Below are positions 11,245-22,170 of a stretch of 64,000 nt of DNA, piece after piece (the stretch's first letter is position 1; each line of letters starts with the position of its first letter). Under the pieces are notes generated by a model. It ran no database searches. It was not told where the DNA came from and worked only from the letters and a program-made list of their open reading frames with translations. The translations under genes and the position numbers were made by a program. Source of the DNA: Actinostola sp. cb2023 (Eukaryota > Cnidaria > Anthozoa > Actiniaria > Actinostolidae); contig JAUJYZ010000244.1 of the NCBI GenBank assembly GCA_033675265.1, positions 237,001 to 301,000 of the forward strand. The letters are read 5' to 3'.

Positions 11245-12224
11245 TAATTCTGAAAAGCCCTATGGGGAGAATTAATAAAGTTTTATTAAAGTCTTATTAT
11301 TATGGTTTCCTTTCTGAACCAATCACAAAGCGTGCAGGTGCATCTCATCCCATCAAACTCTTCGGCACGGTAAAAACTTTCTCACTCATACGAAAACGAC
11401 TCTGTATAATACAGGCACCGGTTGCACGGAAGGTGGCTAGCGCTATCCACCGGATAAATACATGGTTCGAAAATACATACTTTGGAGAGTTCGTCTCAGC
11501 GAGAAGTTTCCGACATGACTGAAAATGATGGCAAAATTTTACTGAAAATGTTACACTTTTCTATTATTTTACGATATTTTGATTCTTTGATACATAAACA
11601 TTGACTTTGAAGAGATACACTATAGACTTTTTACTGGATACGATTAAAAAATTGCTTATTTATTGTCTTTGTAAGAATTTTCAAGTGAATAATTGTCACA
11701 CCAGAGCGACCTTAAATGGGTAATTTTGATTGGTCGAGCGAATCACGTGATAAGTGTCCAATCTCCTCTGCGTGCTCCCTTGTGTCAACCTGTTGTGGTC
11801 ACACTGATAAGTTGTAACGCACTCAATGACAGTCACGATTGATCGACTGACGTAAGCCCTTCTGTTATTAAGCTCATGATTTTGTTCAGGAGGATGCACC
11901 ATGATTCCGACACCTCTTGAGTCCACTCAGTCCCAAGGAATGCTCCAAATGTCGATTTCATAGATTTACTGATTTCGTTCAGCTACAAAAATGAAGAAGA
12001 TCTGAAATTGTTTTCTACTCAAGTATATCTAAATTGTCGGTATTTAATTGACAGCGCCGCTGCGCTTATTTTTGTTGTTGTTGCTATCAGATGCGGCGCT
12101 TAATCGGGGGCGGCGCTTAAACGCGTAAATACACGGTATGGTAACTTTTTGATAGCATTGACAGAGAAACCATTTGAATGATACGCAGTACTAGTGCAGT
12201 AGTGGTGCTACTTATATCACTTAC
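11245..12224. other. intergenic, no gene recognised
   Basis: I looked on the minus strand for the final G-H helix exon of the globin gene and did not find one. A palindromic block GGTGGCTAGCGCTATCCACC at about 11431-11450 is probably a degraded repeat. Confidence 0.4.
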
Positions 12225-12450
12225 ATGAAACGGTTTTGGCTTAACCTGTCTGTATCGATGTCTTCGCCCAAGTTCTTTAAGGTACTCTTGCATACCATGG
12301 GTATCGTTTAGAGCAACAACAACATTTTCTACCACCTTCATGACACGTCTGGTGTGTCCCTGGAGGGATTTGTCCCTCGATAGAAAGTCTAGTGTCACGT
12401 GACGAAACTCTGGGAACATCAGTTGAAGTGATGGATTTGTCTCAAATAAT
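12225..12450 (-). CDS. central exon of a neuroglobin-like globin
   Basis: The exon is 226 nt, bounded by an acceptor (TTTAATTTCAAG) and a donor (GTAAGTG). It opens with one nucleotide of a split codon, then 75 codons: LFETNPSLQLMFPEF..., GHTRRVMKVVENVV..., YLKELGRRHRYRQVKPKPFH. This covers globin helices C to G, with distal His E7 in GHTRRVM and proximal His F8 in LGRRH, so heme binding is expected. Phase 2 before LFE and phase 0 after KPFH match the ancestral globin introns B12.2 and G7.0. The spacing from F8 to the second intron matches neuroglobin rather than haemoglobin. The flanking exons were not found, so it may be a fragment or a gene with long introns. Confidence 0.82.
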
Positions 12451-12976
12451 CTTGAAATTAAAAAAAAATAATGATGGCTAATTTTAATTCAGAATTATAG
12501 TATCAATCCTCTTTAATTACAAATATTAACAGTTAGTCAAAAATTGTTGCTGCTTTTGACGAATGACTTCTCGGGTCTTGATAGTTTTTGGCGGGAAATT
12601 CGACGCGCGCGCGCGCGCCAACACTATCACTCATCGTTTTCGGCGGGAATTCTGACGCGCCCGCGCCCCGCGCCAGAACTCTCCCGATGATCAAGCTGCA
12701 AACTGAAAGTATTATTGTCGTTTATGAATACTGAGATCTACACTTCTTTCCTTCAAGGTAAAAGTGTTATTTTGAGTGTCGTTAGTGCAATTGTAATGCT
12801 TTTTTATACTTCCGTTTCATCCCCCTTCACATTGTCATCCGGTCCTTCTCTCTAACTCAATGTTAGCGTACGTACTCTAGACTTAGTACATAGAACAAGA
12901 GCGAGCTGTACTCACAACTCGAGTCTTTACATATGCCTTCCTATTAAAAGCTCATAAGTGTCATTGCTGTGCACTT
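12451..12976. other. CG-rich block with two GGCGGGAA motifs
   Basis: TTTTTGGCGGGAAATTCGAC at about 12586 followed by a CG run, then TTTTCGGCGGGAATTC at about 12637 with another CG run, within AT-rich DNA. TTTGGCGGGAAA fits the E2F consensus. It could be a promoter, but no first exon is evident, and a near-identical block occurs at 61002. It is therefore perhaps a repeat. Confidence 0.4.
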
Positions 12977-13491
12977 GCCGCGTCTACACGAGCAAGTTTT
13001 CCTTGACCAGGAAAACTTGCTCGTGTAGATGACAAAAAATTGTCAATTTTTCCTTGTCAAGAAAAACTTATTAAGGAAAACTTGTTCGTGTAGATGACAA
13101 AAAATTGTCAATTTTTCCTTGTCAAGGAAAACTTGTCAAGGAAAACTTGTTCGTGTAGATGACAAAAAATTGTCAATTTTTCCTTGTCGAAGAAAACTTG
13201 CTCGTGTAGATGACAAAAAATTGTCAATTTTTCCTTGTCAAGATTCGTGTAGATGACAAAAAATTGTCAATTTTTCCTTGTCAAAGAAAACTTGTTCGTG
13301 TAGTGATGACAAAAAAATTGTCAATTTTTCCTTGTCAAGAAAAACTTATTTTAAATTAAGGAAAACTTGTTCGTGTAGATGACAAAAAATTGTCAATTTT
13401 TCCTTGTCAAAGAAAACTTGCTCGTGTAGTGATGACAAAAAAATTGTCAATTTTTCCTTGTCAAGGAAAACTTTGTTCGTGTAGATGCGGC
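12977..13491. mobile_element. foldback element with internal repeats (family F, copy 1)
   Basis: Ends GCCGCGTCTACACGAGC and GTGTAGATGCGGC are inverted. Inside, units of about 60-65 bp repeat GTGTAGATGACAAAAAATTG then TTTTTCCTTGTCAAGGAAAA about seven times; each unit is itself partly palindromic. Copies 2 and 3 are at 17015 and 17689. No coding capacity. Confidence 0.75.
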
Positions 13492-15441
13492 TTTAATCAT
13501 CACAAGAAAACGAGTAGCCTTGCACTTCGGTTGGATCTACAAGTAGAAGTCCAACTTGAAAGCAACCGAATTCGGCGAATTGTTTTATTAAAAGCGAAGT
13601 ACCGCTTCTTCGCGATAAACCGGATTCTAGACGCTGATAGCTGTAACAATAGTATTTATAGGCTGACTACATTGATAATAAGGAAGGAAGGAAGGACAAA
13701 TAGACGATTTCGTCTTTGCACAGTCAAGGTCAATCCATAAAGCTGAAGAAAATGAGGGAAAGAGACTCGGGTCAGGAAGGAAATATAATGGAAATCACGA
13801 CTCGCAAGGGAACCAAATATTGTCACTCGAGATAGCGGGAGTTCGAGATAACCGAATAAATTTTATAGGAAAGTAGAATGACGGGATAATATATTGAGGT
13901 TCCACTGTACATTAATGGCAAAAAAGAAGAAGTCAGAAAGGAAGAACGAAAGAAATGAATGGGAAGAATCGCAAACTGAAAGGCAGAATAAAAGGTATCA
14001 GAAAAAAGGAAGAAAACGAAAAAAAAAAGAAAGAGAGCAAAAGGAGAAAAATGAAATAAAATGAGGAAAGCGAAGAATAACAAAAAAATATATAAAAGAG
14101 ATTCTTCAAAATAAAGACATCCTTTGTGCTAACCGTATATGGTCTGCCTCTATTTTACTGTATCACATCAAACAACACAAAACGAATTGAAATTATTGTA
14201 TAGCTACGTGTGCGCCTTTGCACTGGTTTCGTTCGTAATCAACTCTCACTTCAGTTACGAAAACGATAATTGAAGTATCCTAATTAACTAGGAAACGACT
14301 AAGTTTAATATAAAATATCTCTGCAATCAATGTGAGAATTCCTACGACAAATGAACCGAGTCACACAAACCTACCTGAGAAAGACTTCAACACCTATTTC
14401 ATTTTTCGATGGCTCGAGTATGGTCCATGTTGCTCGAATAATTCGTTTTTGTGCTTCAGAAAGCTTCACATTTTTCAGTCTCGGATAAACAGAACAACCT
14501 CGCGAACATTTGATTTTTTCCAAAGATACTGAGCAACCCATTGTAGTCAATGACGAAAGTCAATCACTACAAGGTAGATTTAATTCTTTCTGTGAGAATT
14601 TACAGCTTGCGCAACTCTGATATAGATATTATGATCAGATAAGTTCCGGTTGGTCACGTGATGGAAAAGCTGTGACAGCATTCGGAGGAAATGAATTGAA
14701 AGCTTTAATTTATCAACAAGACTTTATCACTTTCAAGGACTTCACGATACAGGTCATGAAATTGTATCAGAATGACCAGAAATCACTGCAGAATTGAAAT
14801 CCATTGATATTGTCTTTGCTTGTAATCAAAGGCCCTATAAACCTCTTTTAATCTTCTTTTACGCATACTTTTGTTGTTTATCTTTCGGGAATTGAAATCA
14901 CTTCTTTCATTAAGATTACAGAAAAAAATACCAAACCATTCGAGGAAATTGTGAAAATAATTGTGAACATCAATGAAAATTTATAATGATTATGGGTACT
15001 ATTATGATAATGTCGTCAAAGAAAAAGCGCATTGTTCTTTGGACATTTTCCCGCGGTCTCTTTATTGTCGGAGCAAAAATCCGAAAACTAAACCCCACGG
15101 CGCGCCAACGTGCAAGTGCGCACGATTTTTCCCCAATAGTACGTGCACTTTCACATTCAATTTCGTTTGCCGCTAAAAATGTCTTCATGTTTCGATTTCA
15201 TTCCCCGTTTCGCTTCCTGCTTTATTCTATTTAATCCTATTTTTTCCTTTTTTTTAATTTTTGATCGATTATATTCAACTTACGGAACAAAAATAAAATT
15301 ATATTGATCCCAATCCAACTCCTCTTTTCGCTGAATTCCCATCCACTTTCACAACAAGGCTCTTAGTTTTAATCTTCACGATACTTTCATCGATCATTTT
15401 GTTTTCGTTCCCATTGAGTCGCACATGTCACGTTTACGCCC
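13492..15441. other. about 2 kb intergenic, nothing supportable
   Basis: An A/G-rich tract runs from about 13900 to 14100. A mariner-like terminus GAGGTTCCACTG lies near 13898, with no partner. A CG-containing patch spans 15040-15130. No exon or RNA gene recognised. Confidence 0.4.
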
Positions 15442-15573
15442 CTAAGGCCTAGTTCAAACGCCGTACTTTCCACTGAGCCCAGTTCTTAATTACTTCAAAA
15501 GAAGCCGCCTCATTATCTATTGTTTGAAATGAGAACGGCTAATGATCAGCACAACGTGTGAACTAGGCCTAAG
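15442..15573. mobile_element. short MITE (CTAAGGCCTAGTTCA ends)
   Basis: CTAAGGCCTAGTTCAAACG at the left pairs with CGTGTGAACTAGGCCTAAG at the right, about 130 bp in all. Confidence 0.65.
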
Positions 15574-15922
15574 TCACGTACTATTGTTATGTCCATCACG
15601 GATATCTTCACTCAATTTAGTTCATAGATAAACACCGGAAGTGGTAAAAATTAGACCCTTTAATTTCCATTACTAGAGGAAACTAGACCGGTTCACAGAG
15701 CGTTCACTAGGCACGGATGGGATGATCAGCTGCAACTCCTGCAGGATTTTCAACTTTATAGTTTATATTTAGTATTCATGTTTTTAGTATTTGTAACCAT
15801 AGATATGTATTTTATCTAGGAATAAAGACATTGTGATTGGATAATACAAACAATAGAATTCATTATCTACTCGTTCTATGGTTTGGGTTCTATTGTTTTA
15901 CTCTAATAGTATTGAACCAATA

Positions 15923-16252
15923 GACCTTTTTACCGATACGGCGGCCATTTTGGATTCTATTGTTTTGGCTAAAACATTATGGGATGCTCAGAGTGCAAAT
16001 GACCCAAAAACTGTAGAGAGTGGAGTCGCGTCAATATATTATTTTTTTATGTCACTCTAGCCATAGTGTTGTATGACTTAATATCTTAGTATGTGTTGTG
16101 TATTGTTGTATAATTTTGTATAAATTCATTGCTTTAATTAGGTTTTCGTAGTTTTTCATGGCCAAATGGTTACTACATTTGTGTAGCTTGCACCCTGGGC
16201 ATCCCATAATTTCTCCATAATTCAAGATGGCCGCCGTATCGGTAAAAAGATC
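15923..16252. mobile_element. 330-bp MITE with GCGGCCAT arms
   Basis: GACCTTTTTACCGATACGGC and the reverse complement GCCGTATCGGTAAAAAGATC form the ends. The arms contain CGGCGGCCAT, a YY1-like motif. Inner parts also pair (CATTATGGGATGC with GCATCCCATAAT). Confidence 0.75.
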
Positions 16253-16290
16253 TTCTAAGAGCTGCGACCTTACCCGGATTTTCGTCCAAT

Positions 16291-16490
16291 CCAGCTGAGT
16301 ACCCTGGTCCCAGAGGCACTGCCACTGCTTCGCATGCAGCTCGCTCGCCGCTTCGCGGTTCAAAAGTACGGTAAGGGTGAGTGTAGGCCAGCAACCTCGT
16401 CCTTTTTGAAGAAAATAGCGAGAAGAGAGGGCCCTGGGGATGAGGTTGATAGGTCAGTGCCTCTGGGACCAGGGGCCAGCTGAGTAGTTT
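16291..16490. mobile_element. foldback repeat (CCTGGTCCCAGAGGCA arms)
   Basis: CAGCTGAGTACCCTGGTCCC at the left pairs with GGGACCAGGGGCCAGCTGAG at the right. It directly abuts the previous element. Confidence 0.65.
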
Positions 16491-17011
16491 TATTTCCACA
16501 GATCGACAATACCAGCTCAGAATGGGTATAAACAGCAAAAATACCATGGAAAACCATCATTAGATTTTAGGAAGCTAATTCAGAAAATACGAAAATAGTC
16601 ACTGAATCCGAGTCAGGCATAACTAAATATAGACATCGCAGCGTGAGGTCACTCGTTGCGTAACTCGGTAGAACATGCATGCGTAATTAGCAGTAACAAT
16701 TTTCTCTTCTATTTTGACGATATTCGAGCATGGAACTCAATTGTAAATATAGCCAAGAACTAAAGTTCCATACTTGATCTTTAATCTGAACTGTATTTTA
16801 GTATTATCTCTATACAGACCTCAACTGAAATGCTTCTACATCCACGATTCTATCATGTCGCGTGTTTGCATTGGTGATTTTAACCTTGACTGCTGATGTT
16901 CCTACGCCTACTGATATAAATAGTTATCTTTAATCGGATACTTCTAAAGCAGTTATTTCGATTTTAAAATAGTTTACTCATCAAACATGCCTTGCAAGAT
17001 GTGATTTAGTA
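16491..17011. other. intergenic, nothing recognised
   Basis: AT-rich sequence between two transposon copies. I see no gene. Confidence 0.4.
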
Positions 17012-17014
17012 TAA

Positions 17015-17257
17015 AGCCGAATCTACACGAACAAGTTTGCCTTGACAAGTTTTCCTTGTCAAGGAAAATTTGCTCGTGTAGATGACAAAAAATTGTCAAT
17101 TTTTCCTTGTCAAGGAAAACTTGCTCGTGTAGATGACAAAAAATTGTCAATTTTTCCTTGTCAAGGAAAACTTGCTCGTGTAGGCGACAAAAACATCGCC
17201 AATTTTTCCTTGTCAAGGAAAAGTTGTCAAGAAAAACATGTTCGTGTAGATGCGGCT
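17015..17257. mobile_element. foldback element (family F, copy 2) with TAA target duplication
   Basis: Ends AGCCGAATCTACACG and CGTGTAGATGCGGCT, flanked by TAA at 17012-17014 and 17258-17260. It has three internal units of the same CTTGTCAAGGAAAACTTG repeat as copy 1. A 3-bp TAA duplication is the PIF/Harbinger pattern. Confidence 0.8.
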
Positions 17258-17688
17258 TAACTTTCTGGACTCGCAACCACTTCCCGACACGTTGTCGCCT
17301 AGCTAATTTCAGTTGTCCCGCTATTTTTCGCAGATTCAAATAATCAAAAATGGCTAAAAACAGACTGAGAGGCTTTCGCGCAGCCCAATGGAATAAATTA
17401 TTGAATTGCATCAAGTCGTGAAAACTATCACGGAACCGTTGCGCCTTTCTCATGTGCCGGTAAAAATCCACCACTGATTTCATCTATCATATATTTTCTG
17501 ACATCGATGAATACCTTTGGAAGGTATTCGTTTGCCTTTCAGACTCCACAAAACCTATAGTCATTTTGAATATGATTATCTTGTGCAGATTTTGATAACA
17601 GAGCCTATATATATATATATATATAGCTACTTTAACTGCCAAAGGTTCCGGTGTGCAAACAAACTAGAGCCAGACAGTCTGTCGGTAA

Positions 17689-17866
17689 AGCCGAATCGAA
17701 TCTACACGAGCAAATTTACCTTGACAAGTTTTCCTTGACAAGGAAAACTTGCTCGTGTAGTGACAAAAAACATCGCCATTTTTTCCTTGTCAAGGCGGAA
17801 AACTTGTTCGTGTATAGATGCGACTTTTTTTTGTTTTTTGTTTTGTTTTTTGTTGTAGATGCGGCT
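17689..17866. mobile_element. foldback element (family F, copy 3) with TAA target duplication
   Basis: Same ends (AGCCGAATCGAATC and GTAGATGCGGCT), flanked by TAA at 17686-17688 and 17867-17869. The interior is shorter, with a (GTTTTTT)n stretch near the right end. Confidence 0.75.
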
Positions 17867-18311
17867 TAATTAACAAAACAATGAGACTGGCATTTTCCTA
17901 AAATGCGTTCATTGTGTGAAGTTAGTTTACTGTAAGACTATAATAAATTGATTACCTTATCAATGTTGCATACATTAGCGACTTCGATCAAACGCAAAGT
18001 GCTCGGAAATGGCCCAAAATGAAGTACCGGTAAATCAATGGACATAATGGGTCTTAGTCAACCTTTTGAGAAGCACTACGGTACGGTATTGCAGAAGCAG
18101 CATGGGAATTCACACAACTTCCTTCGTCGTTTTCTAATAAATTGACTGGGCTTGCAGAATTTTCCCGCAATACCGCGCTAGTTTATAGCTAGAGTGATAG
18201 CACTTATCCCGTGAAACAGATATTAGCCATTGTTATCAATAAACTGTAACTCCATTGTTTTCCTTTGTTTTGATTTGACTACATCTACATCTACATTTAT
18301 TGTTATTATTA

Positions 18312-18592
18312 CAGTCATTTGCAAAAATTCTGGCCGCTACGAAATATCAATATATCAATATATCGGGTGCATTATGGGTAATTAAATAATAGCAAATTCC
18401 CCTTAAAGCGGGTTAACGCCAGCAAAGTTGGTAGAAATATTTAGTATAATGTTTATTTTAGTCATACGTTTGTTGTTTGTAAATTTTGCTTCATTTAATA
18501 AGTTAGGAAACTCAAAATAGTATTATTTAATTACCCATAATGCACCCGATATATTGATATATCGTGGCGGCCAGAATTTTTGCAAATGACTG
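18312..18592. mobile_element. 281-bp TA-flanked MITE (family M, copy 1), nested in another inverted repeat
   Basis: Ends CAGTCATTTGCAAAAATTCT and its complement, flanked by TA; arms are about 80 bp. An outer inverted pair, about 18188-18218 (AGTGATAGCACTTATCCCG) and 18665-18692 (CGGGTTAAGTGCCATCACT), suggests the MITE landed inside an older element. Copy 2 is at 50917-51175. Confidence 0.78.
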
Positions 18593-18692
18593 TATATATA
18601 TTATGTTATGATACGGTTTATTGTTATTTATTGACTATTAGTCACTATAACTATTAGATTTTATTTCACGGGTTAAGTGCCATCACTCTATT

Positions 18693-19230
18693 CCTTCAAG
18701 ATGCATGTCAATATCTCACTTTCTCATGATTCTTCAACCCATGTTGTATCAAAATCGCCAAGGATTTTGTTTTCAGTTCGGGCATGCGCACAATCAAAAA
18801 CACTCGAGATAGAGTTTTCTTCGTGAAACTATCACCGAGAACGCGGCTTTTAGTTTTCATTTTTGGGTCGATGTGTTGTCTAGGAGCACATATCAATATA
18901 ATAACTGTTATTTAGTCAACACGACCCGTTTTGAGAACACAGACTTCATCTAGAATATTTATATATTTTAGCGCTTTATCAATTATCAATTATTATGGTT
19001 ATTATTAAAAATAACGTAATATTTAATAATCATCTTCGTGAGTATAAAAATGTTTTTACAAAAACAAAATTTGAAAAAAAAAATTCGCTGCAGCGAGGAA
19101 TCGAACCAGGGCCCATGTGCTTCTGAAGCGCTGTGTTTCAGTGCGAGCCACGGGACCATAGTAATTTGCACAACAATAGACAGTCAATTCACAAGATACA
19201 CTAGGTTATTTTGTCCTCCAAATCAATAAG
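18693..19230. other. intergenic; isolated B-box-like motif on the minus strand
   Basis: At 19097-19107 the minus strand reads GGTTCGATTCC, a Pol III B box, but a cloverleaf does not fold: the T stem and acceptor fail. Nothing else recognised. Confidence 0.35.
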
Positions 19231-19232
19231 CG

Positions 19233-19491
19233 TGCACGATAGCCTAGTGGTGCGGGGCAGTTATTTAGTGGGACTAGGATCCGACTGTTCCCTCCCTCTT
19301 TGATCACTAAGCTGATTGGTGTAATGCCCGGATAGCGCGGATGAGGCCGAAATCTTCATCCTATACGTAACATACGGTGGCTCAGCATAATGTCTGGGAG
19401 TATGGTCCTTTTTTGAATAAATTACCGGCATTCATCTCTTTTGAACCTGGGGGTCTTGGGTTCGACTCCCAGCCGTGACAGGGTTTTTTTC
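19233..19491 (+). repeat. split tRNA-like element (A box, 209-bp insert, B box, T-run)
   Basis: TAGCCTAGTGG at 19240-19250 is a perfect A box with a D-arm that can pair (GCCT with GGGC). GGTTCGACTCC at 19459-19469 is a perfect B box inside a 5-bp T stem. The acceptor halves pair at only 4 of 7 positions. A seven-T run at about 19484-19490 could end Pol III transcription. No sound anticodon arm is visible. Best read as a tRNA-derived SINE or a tRNA relic carrying an insertion. Confidence 0.45.
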
Positions 19492-19790
19492 AATATTTTT
19501 TTTTCTATTTTTTATTGTTTTGTATTTGTTAGTTTGTTTCCCTTTTTGGAATTGTTTACATATTTCTTCTTTTTTGAATTTTTTTTGTAAAAAAGCATTT
19601 AGTTAAGCTTTCGCCTCTTCTCCTTCCCTGAGCCCTAGATCCAGAAAATAATTTAAAATAATTCGTTCTGGTGTATTTTCAGAATTAAAAACGTTCATAA
19701 CTCCGCAAGGACATGCCATTTCGTCCTAAAACGTTTACACTTATCTTATATAAATATGTTCTTTTAGTGGAACATGTTAAACCTTGAAAT

Positions 19791-20416
19791 TAAAGGAGAA
19801 CTCCACTATTTTACGATCTTTTTATATATGATAGGTATTATGACACTTAACTTGTTTGCAAAGTTTCATTGTCCTACCTTGCAATAAAGTCGAGAAATAA
19901 TTCTTGGAAGTAACGATAAATCGCTGACATGGAGGCCGCCATCTTGAACACTCTTCTGAATCTGCAAGCAGTCAGCGGTTAAGCTTTGACGTCACTGCGC
20001 GCTCGGTGCCTGGGGCATTAGCGCGAAATACGAAAAAAATAGCTGTAGTCGCTTTCTTATCGTACTTCTTTGGTTTATAAATCCAGGGACCATGCAATGC
20101 GGCATCTTGCTTTTAAATCTCGATTTATAAACCAAAGAAGTACGATAAGAAAGCGACTACAGCTATTTTTTTCGTATTTCGCGCTAATGCCCCAGGCACC
20201 GAGCGCGCAGTGACGTCACGATAGATAACCGCTGACTGCTTGCAGATTCAGAAGAATGTTCAAGATGGCGGCCTCCATGTCAGCGATTTATCGTTACTTC
20301 CAATAATTATTTTTCGACTTTATTGCAAGGTAGGACAATGAAACTTTGCAAACAAGTTAAGTGTCATAATACCTATCATATATAAAAAGATCGTAAAATA
20401 GTGGAGTTCTCCTTTA
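19791..20416. mobile_element. ~625-bp near-perfect hairpin MITE
   Basis: Arms of about 300 bp (19791-20097 and 20129-20416) are nearly exact inverted copies with a spacer of only about 30 bp. Ends read AAGGAGAACTCC and GGAGTTCTCCTT next to TA. The arms include ATGGAGGCCGCCATCTTG and GACGTCAC motifs. Non-coding. Confidence 0.85.
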
Positions 20417-20639
20417 TGCATTTTAGGAAATTGATGTACATCAGAACGAGGCTGTGTACGCATGGCGGCAAACTCCCATACTAAACCCTATACATGTCAT
20501 TTACGATATCTTCGCGGGATTTTATCCAATACTTTTGAAAATTTCCAAAAATATTGATGAATAATTGCTTTTCAGATGGCAGTGGTTATTTTTATGTGAA
20601 AAGATTCTAGTATCCTGATCTCGAAAATCAGCACTCGTT

Positions 20640-21345
20640 ATGTAAAATGCGCGAAAATGGCCCAAAATGACGAACATCAATGGACTATAGCCAATGTAAA
20701 ATGCGCGAAAATGGCCCAAAATGACGAATATCAATGGACTATAGTCCATGTAAAATGGCTCGGTTTTGTAGCTCTCAAAGCGTGCATGATAAAGTAAATC
20801 GTAATTTTTATGTGAAAAGATTCTAGTATCCTGATCTCGAAAATCAGCACTCGTGCATAGGGCGTTATGCAAAATGCGCGAAAATGGCCCAAAATGACGA
20901 ACATCAATGGACTATAGCCAATGTAAAATGCGCGAAAATGGCCCAAAATGACGAATATCAATGGACTATAGCCCATGTAAAATGCGCGAAAATGGCCCAA
21001 AATGACGAACATCAATGAACTATAGCCAATGTAAAATGCGCGAAAATGGCCCAAAATGACGAACATCAATGGACTATATAGCCAATGTAAAATGCGCGAA
21101 AATGGCCCAAAATGACGAATATCAATGGACTATAGCCCATGTAAAATGCGCGAAAATGGCCCAAAATGACGAACATCAATGGACTATAGCCAATGTAAAA
21201 TGCGCGAAAATGGCCCAAAATGACGAATATCAATGGACTATATAGCCCATGCAAAATGCGCGAAAATGGCCCAAAATGACGAACATCAATGGACTGTAGT
21301 CCATGTAAAATGGCTCGGTTTTGTAGCTCTCAAAGCGTGCATGAT
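20640..21345. repeat. 54-bp tandem array in two blocks
   Basis: Ten copies of a 54-bp unit with core GCGCGAAAATGGCCCAAAAT then ATCAATGGACTATAG: two at about 20651-20750 and eight at about 20876-21310. A flank (GGCTCGGTTTTGTAGCTCTC) follows each block, and a block around TTCTAGTATCCTGATCTCG occurs at about 20605 and 20820. Units alternate AACATC/AATATC and GCCAATG/GCCCATG, implying dimer-wise duplication. Open frames across it are repeat artefacts. Confidence 0.85.
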
Positions 21346-21724
21346 AAAGTAATGACATTACTGCGTTTCGTCCAAGTATATTGTCAATAAAGTATTGTTC
21401 ATCAAACATATTTTCATTTATAGTATTTTCTCTTAAATAACACAAGGGTTTGATATTTCTATTTATGCAGAAATATAGCACTCCTAAATCACGTGACTCT
21501 TGACAATTTACGTCATTGCCAAACGTTTGTAAAAACCCATTCAATGTTGAAAACGTGTGTACAGTCTAAGGCAAGCACAGCTGAACTTATATGGGCCTAC
21601 TGTCTATCATTGCAGCGGTGTGACGATATTTGAAAAAATGTGATTGAACGATGGGTGGTTTCGTGGTCTGTGATTGGTTCAAAAGGGAAGCCATTTAAGT
21701 GTTACTATGGTAACTATGTCATGT

Positions 21725-22170
21725 TCATACATAGTCTCCCTTGGATGACCGCGCAGCTAAAAGCATGGATTCTAGTTCGTTAATTCTTTTGTACAGTAGT
21801 TCTTTCTCTTCCACGGACCTTTCTTGGCAACGGTCCTCAGTCTCTCTTATCTTACGACGGTACATCATTTGTAGAGACTCTGGTGTACCAACAGAATTAG
21901 GGCCCTCTTCTCCTTCTTCGAGAGATTCTTCATCTTCCAGGCTTTCCATGGACAATTCATAAAGGTTTTCGAACGCTTGGGACCTCGCTTGTAGGGGCGA
22001 ATCTGGATGCTCTAAAGATGTCCCTGGGTCAATTGTTGATGTGTTTGTAGCCTGAGATACTGCGGGCTCATTTTGTGTATCTAAGGCACCTGATTGGCTG
22101 ACACGTATCGGTGAGTCACGTGATGTTGATAATGAATATGATTGGTTAGTTACGCACTGTGGTGAACTTC
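21725..22170 (-). CDS. 3' terminal exon of the charged coiled-coil gene
   Basis: Acceptor CTATTTTTACAG precedes GAAGTTCACC; the stop is at 21725-21727. It encodes SSPQCVTNQSYSLSTSRDSP..., an acidic stretch (SMESLEDEESLEEGEEGP) and a terminal coiled-coil-like segment (YRRKIRETEDRCQERSVEEK...LYKRINELESMLLAAR). It opens with two nucleotides of a split Arg codon, matching the single nucleotide left by the preceding exon. The protein ends SSKGDYV. Confidence 0.7.

Noticed and set aside
12977..13491. CRISPR-like regular repeats
   Set aside because: Repeats are palindromic, spacers are not unique, ends are inverted, and the genome is animal; it is a foldback transposon.
19089..19165. Possible minus-strand tRNA gene with GGTTCGATTCC
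   Set aside because: T stem, anticodon stem and acceptor do not pair; only the B box is convincing.
20522..21544. Minus frames repeating FVILGHFRAFYIGYSPL
   Set aside because: Generated by the 54-bp tandem array (18 codons per unit).
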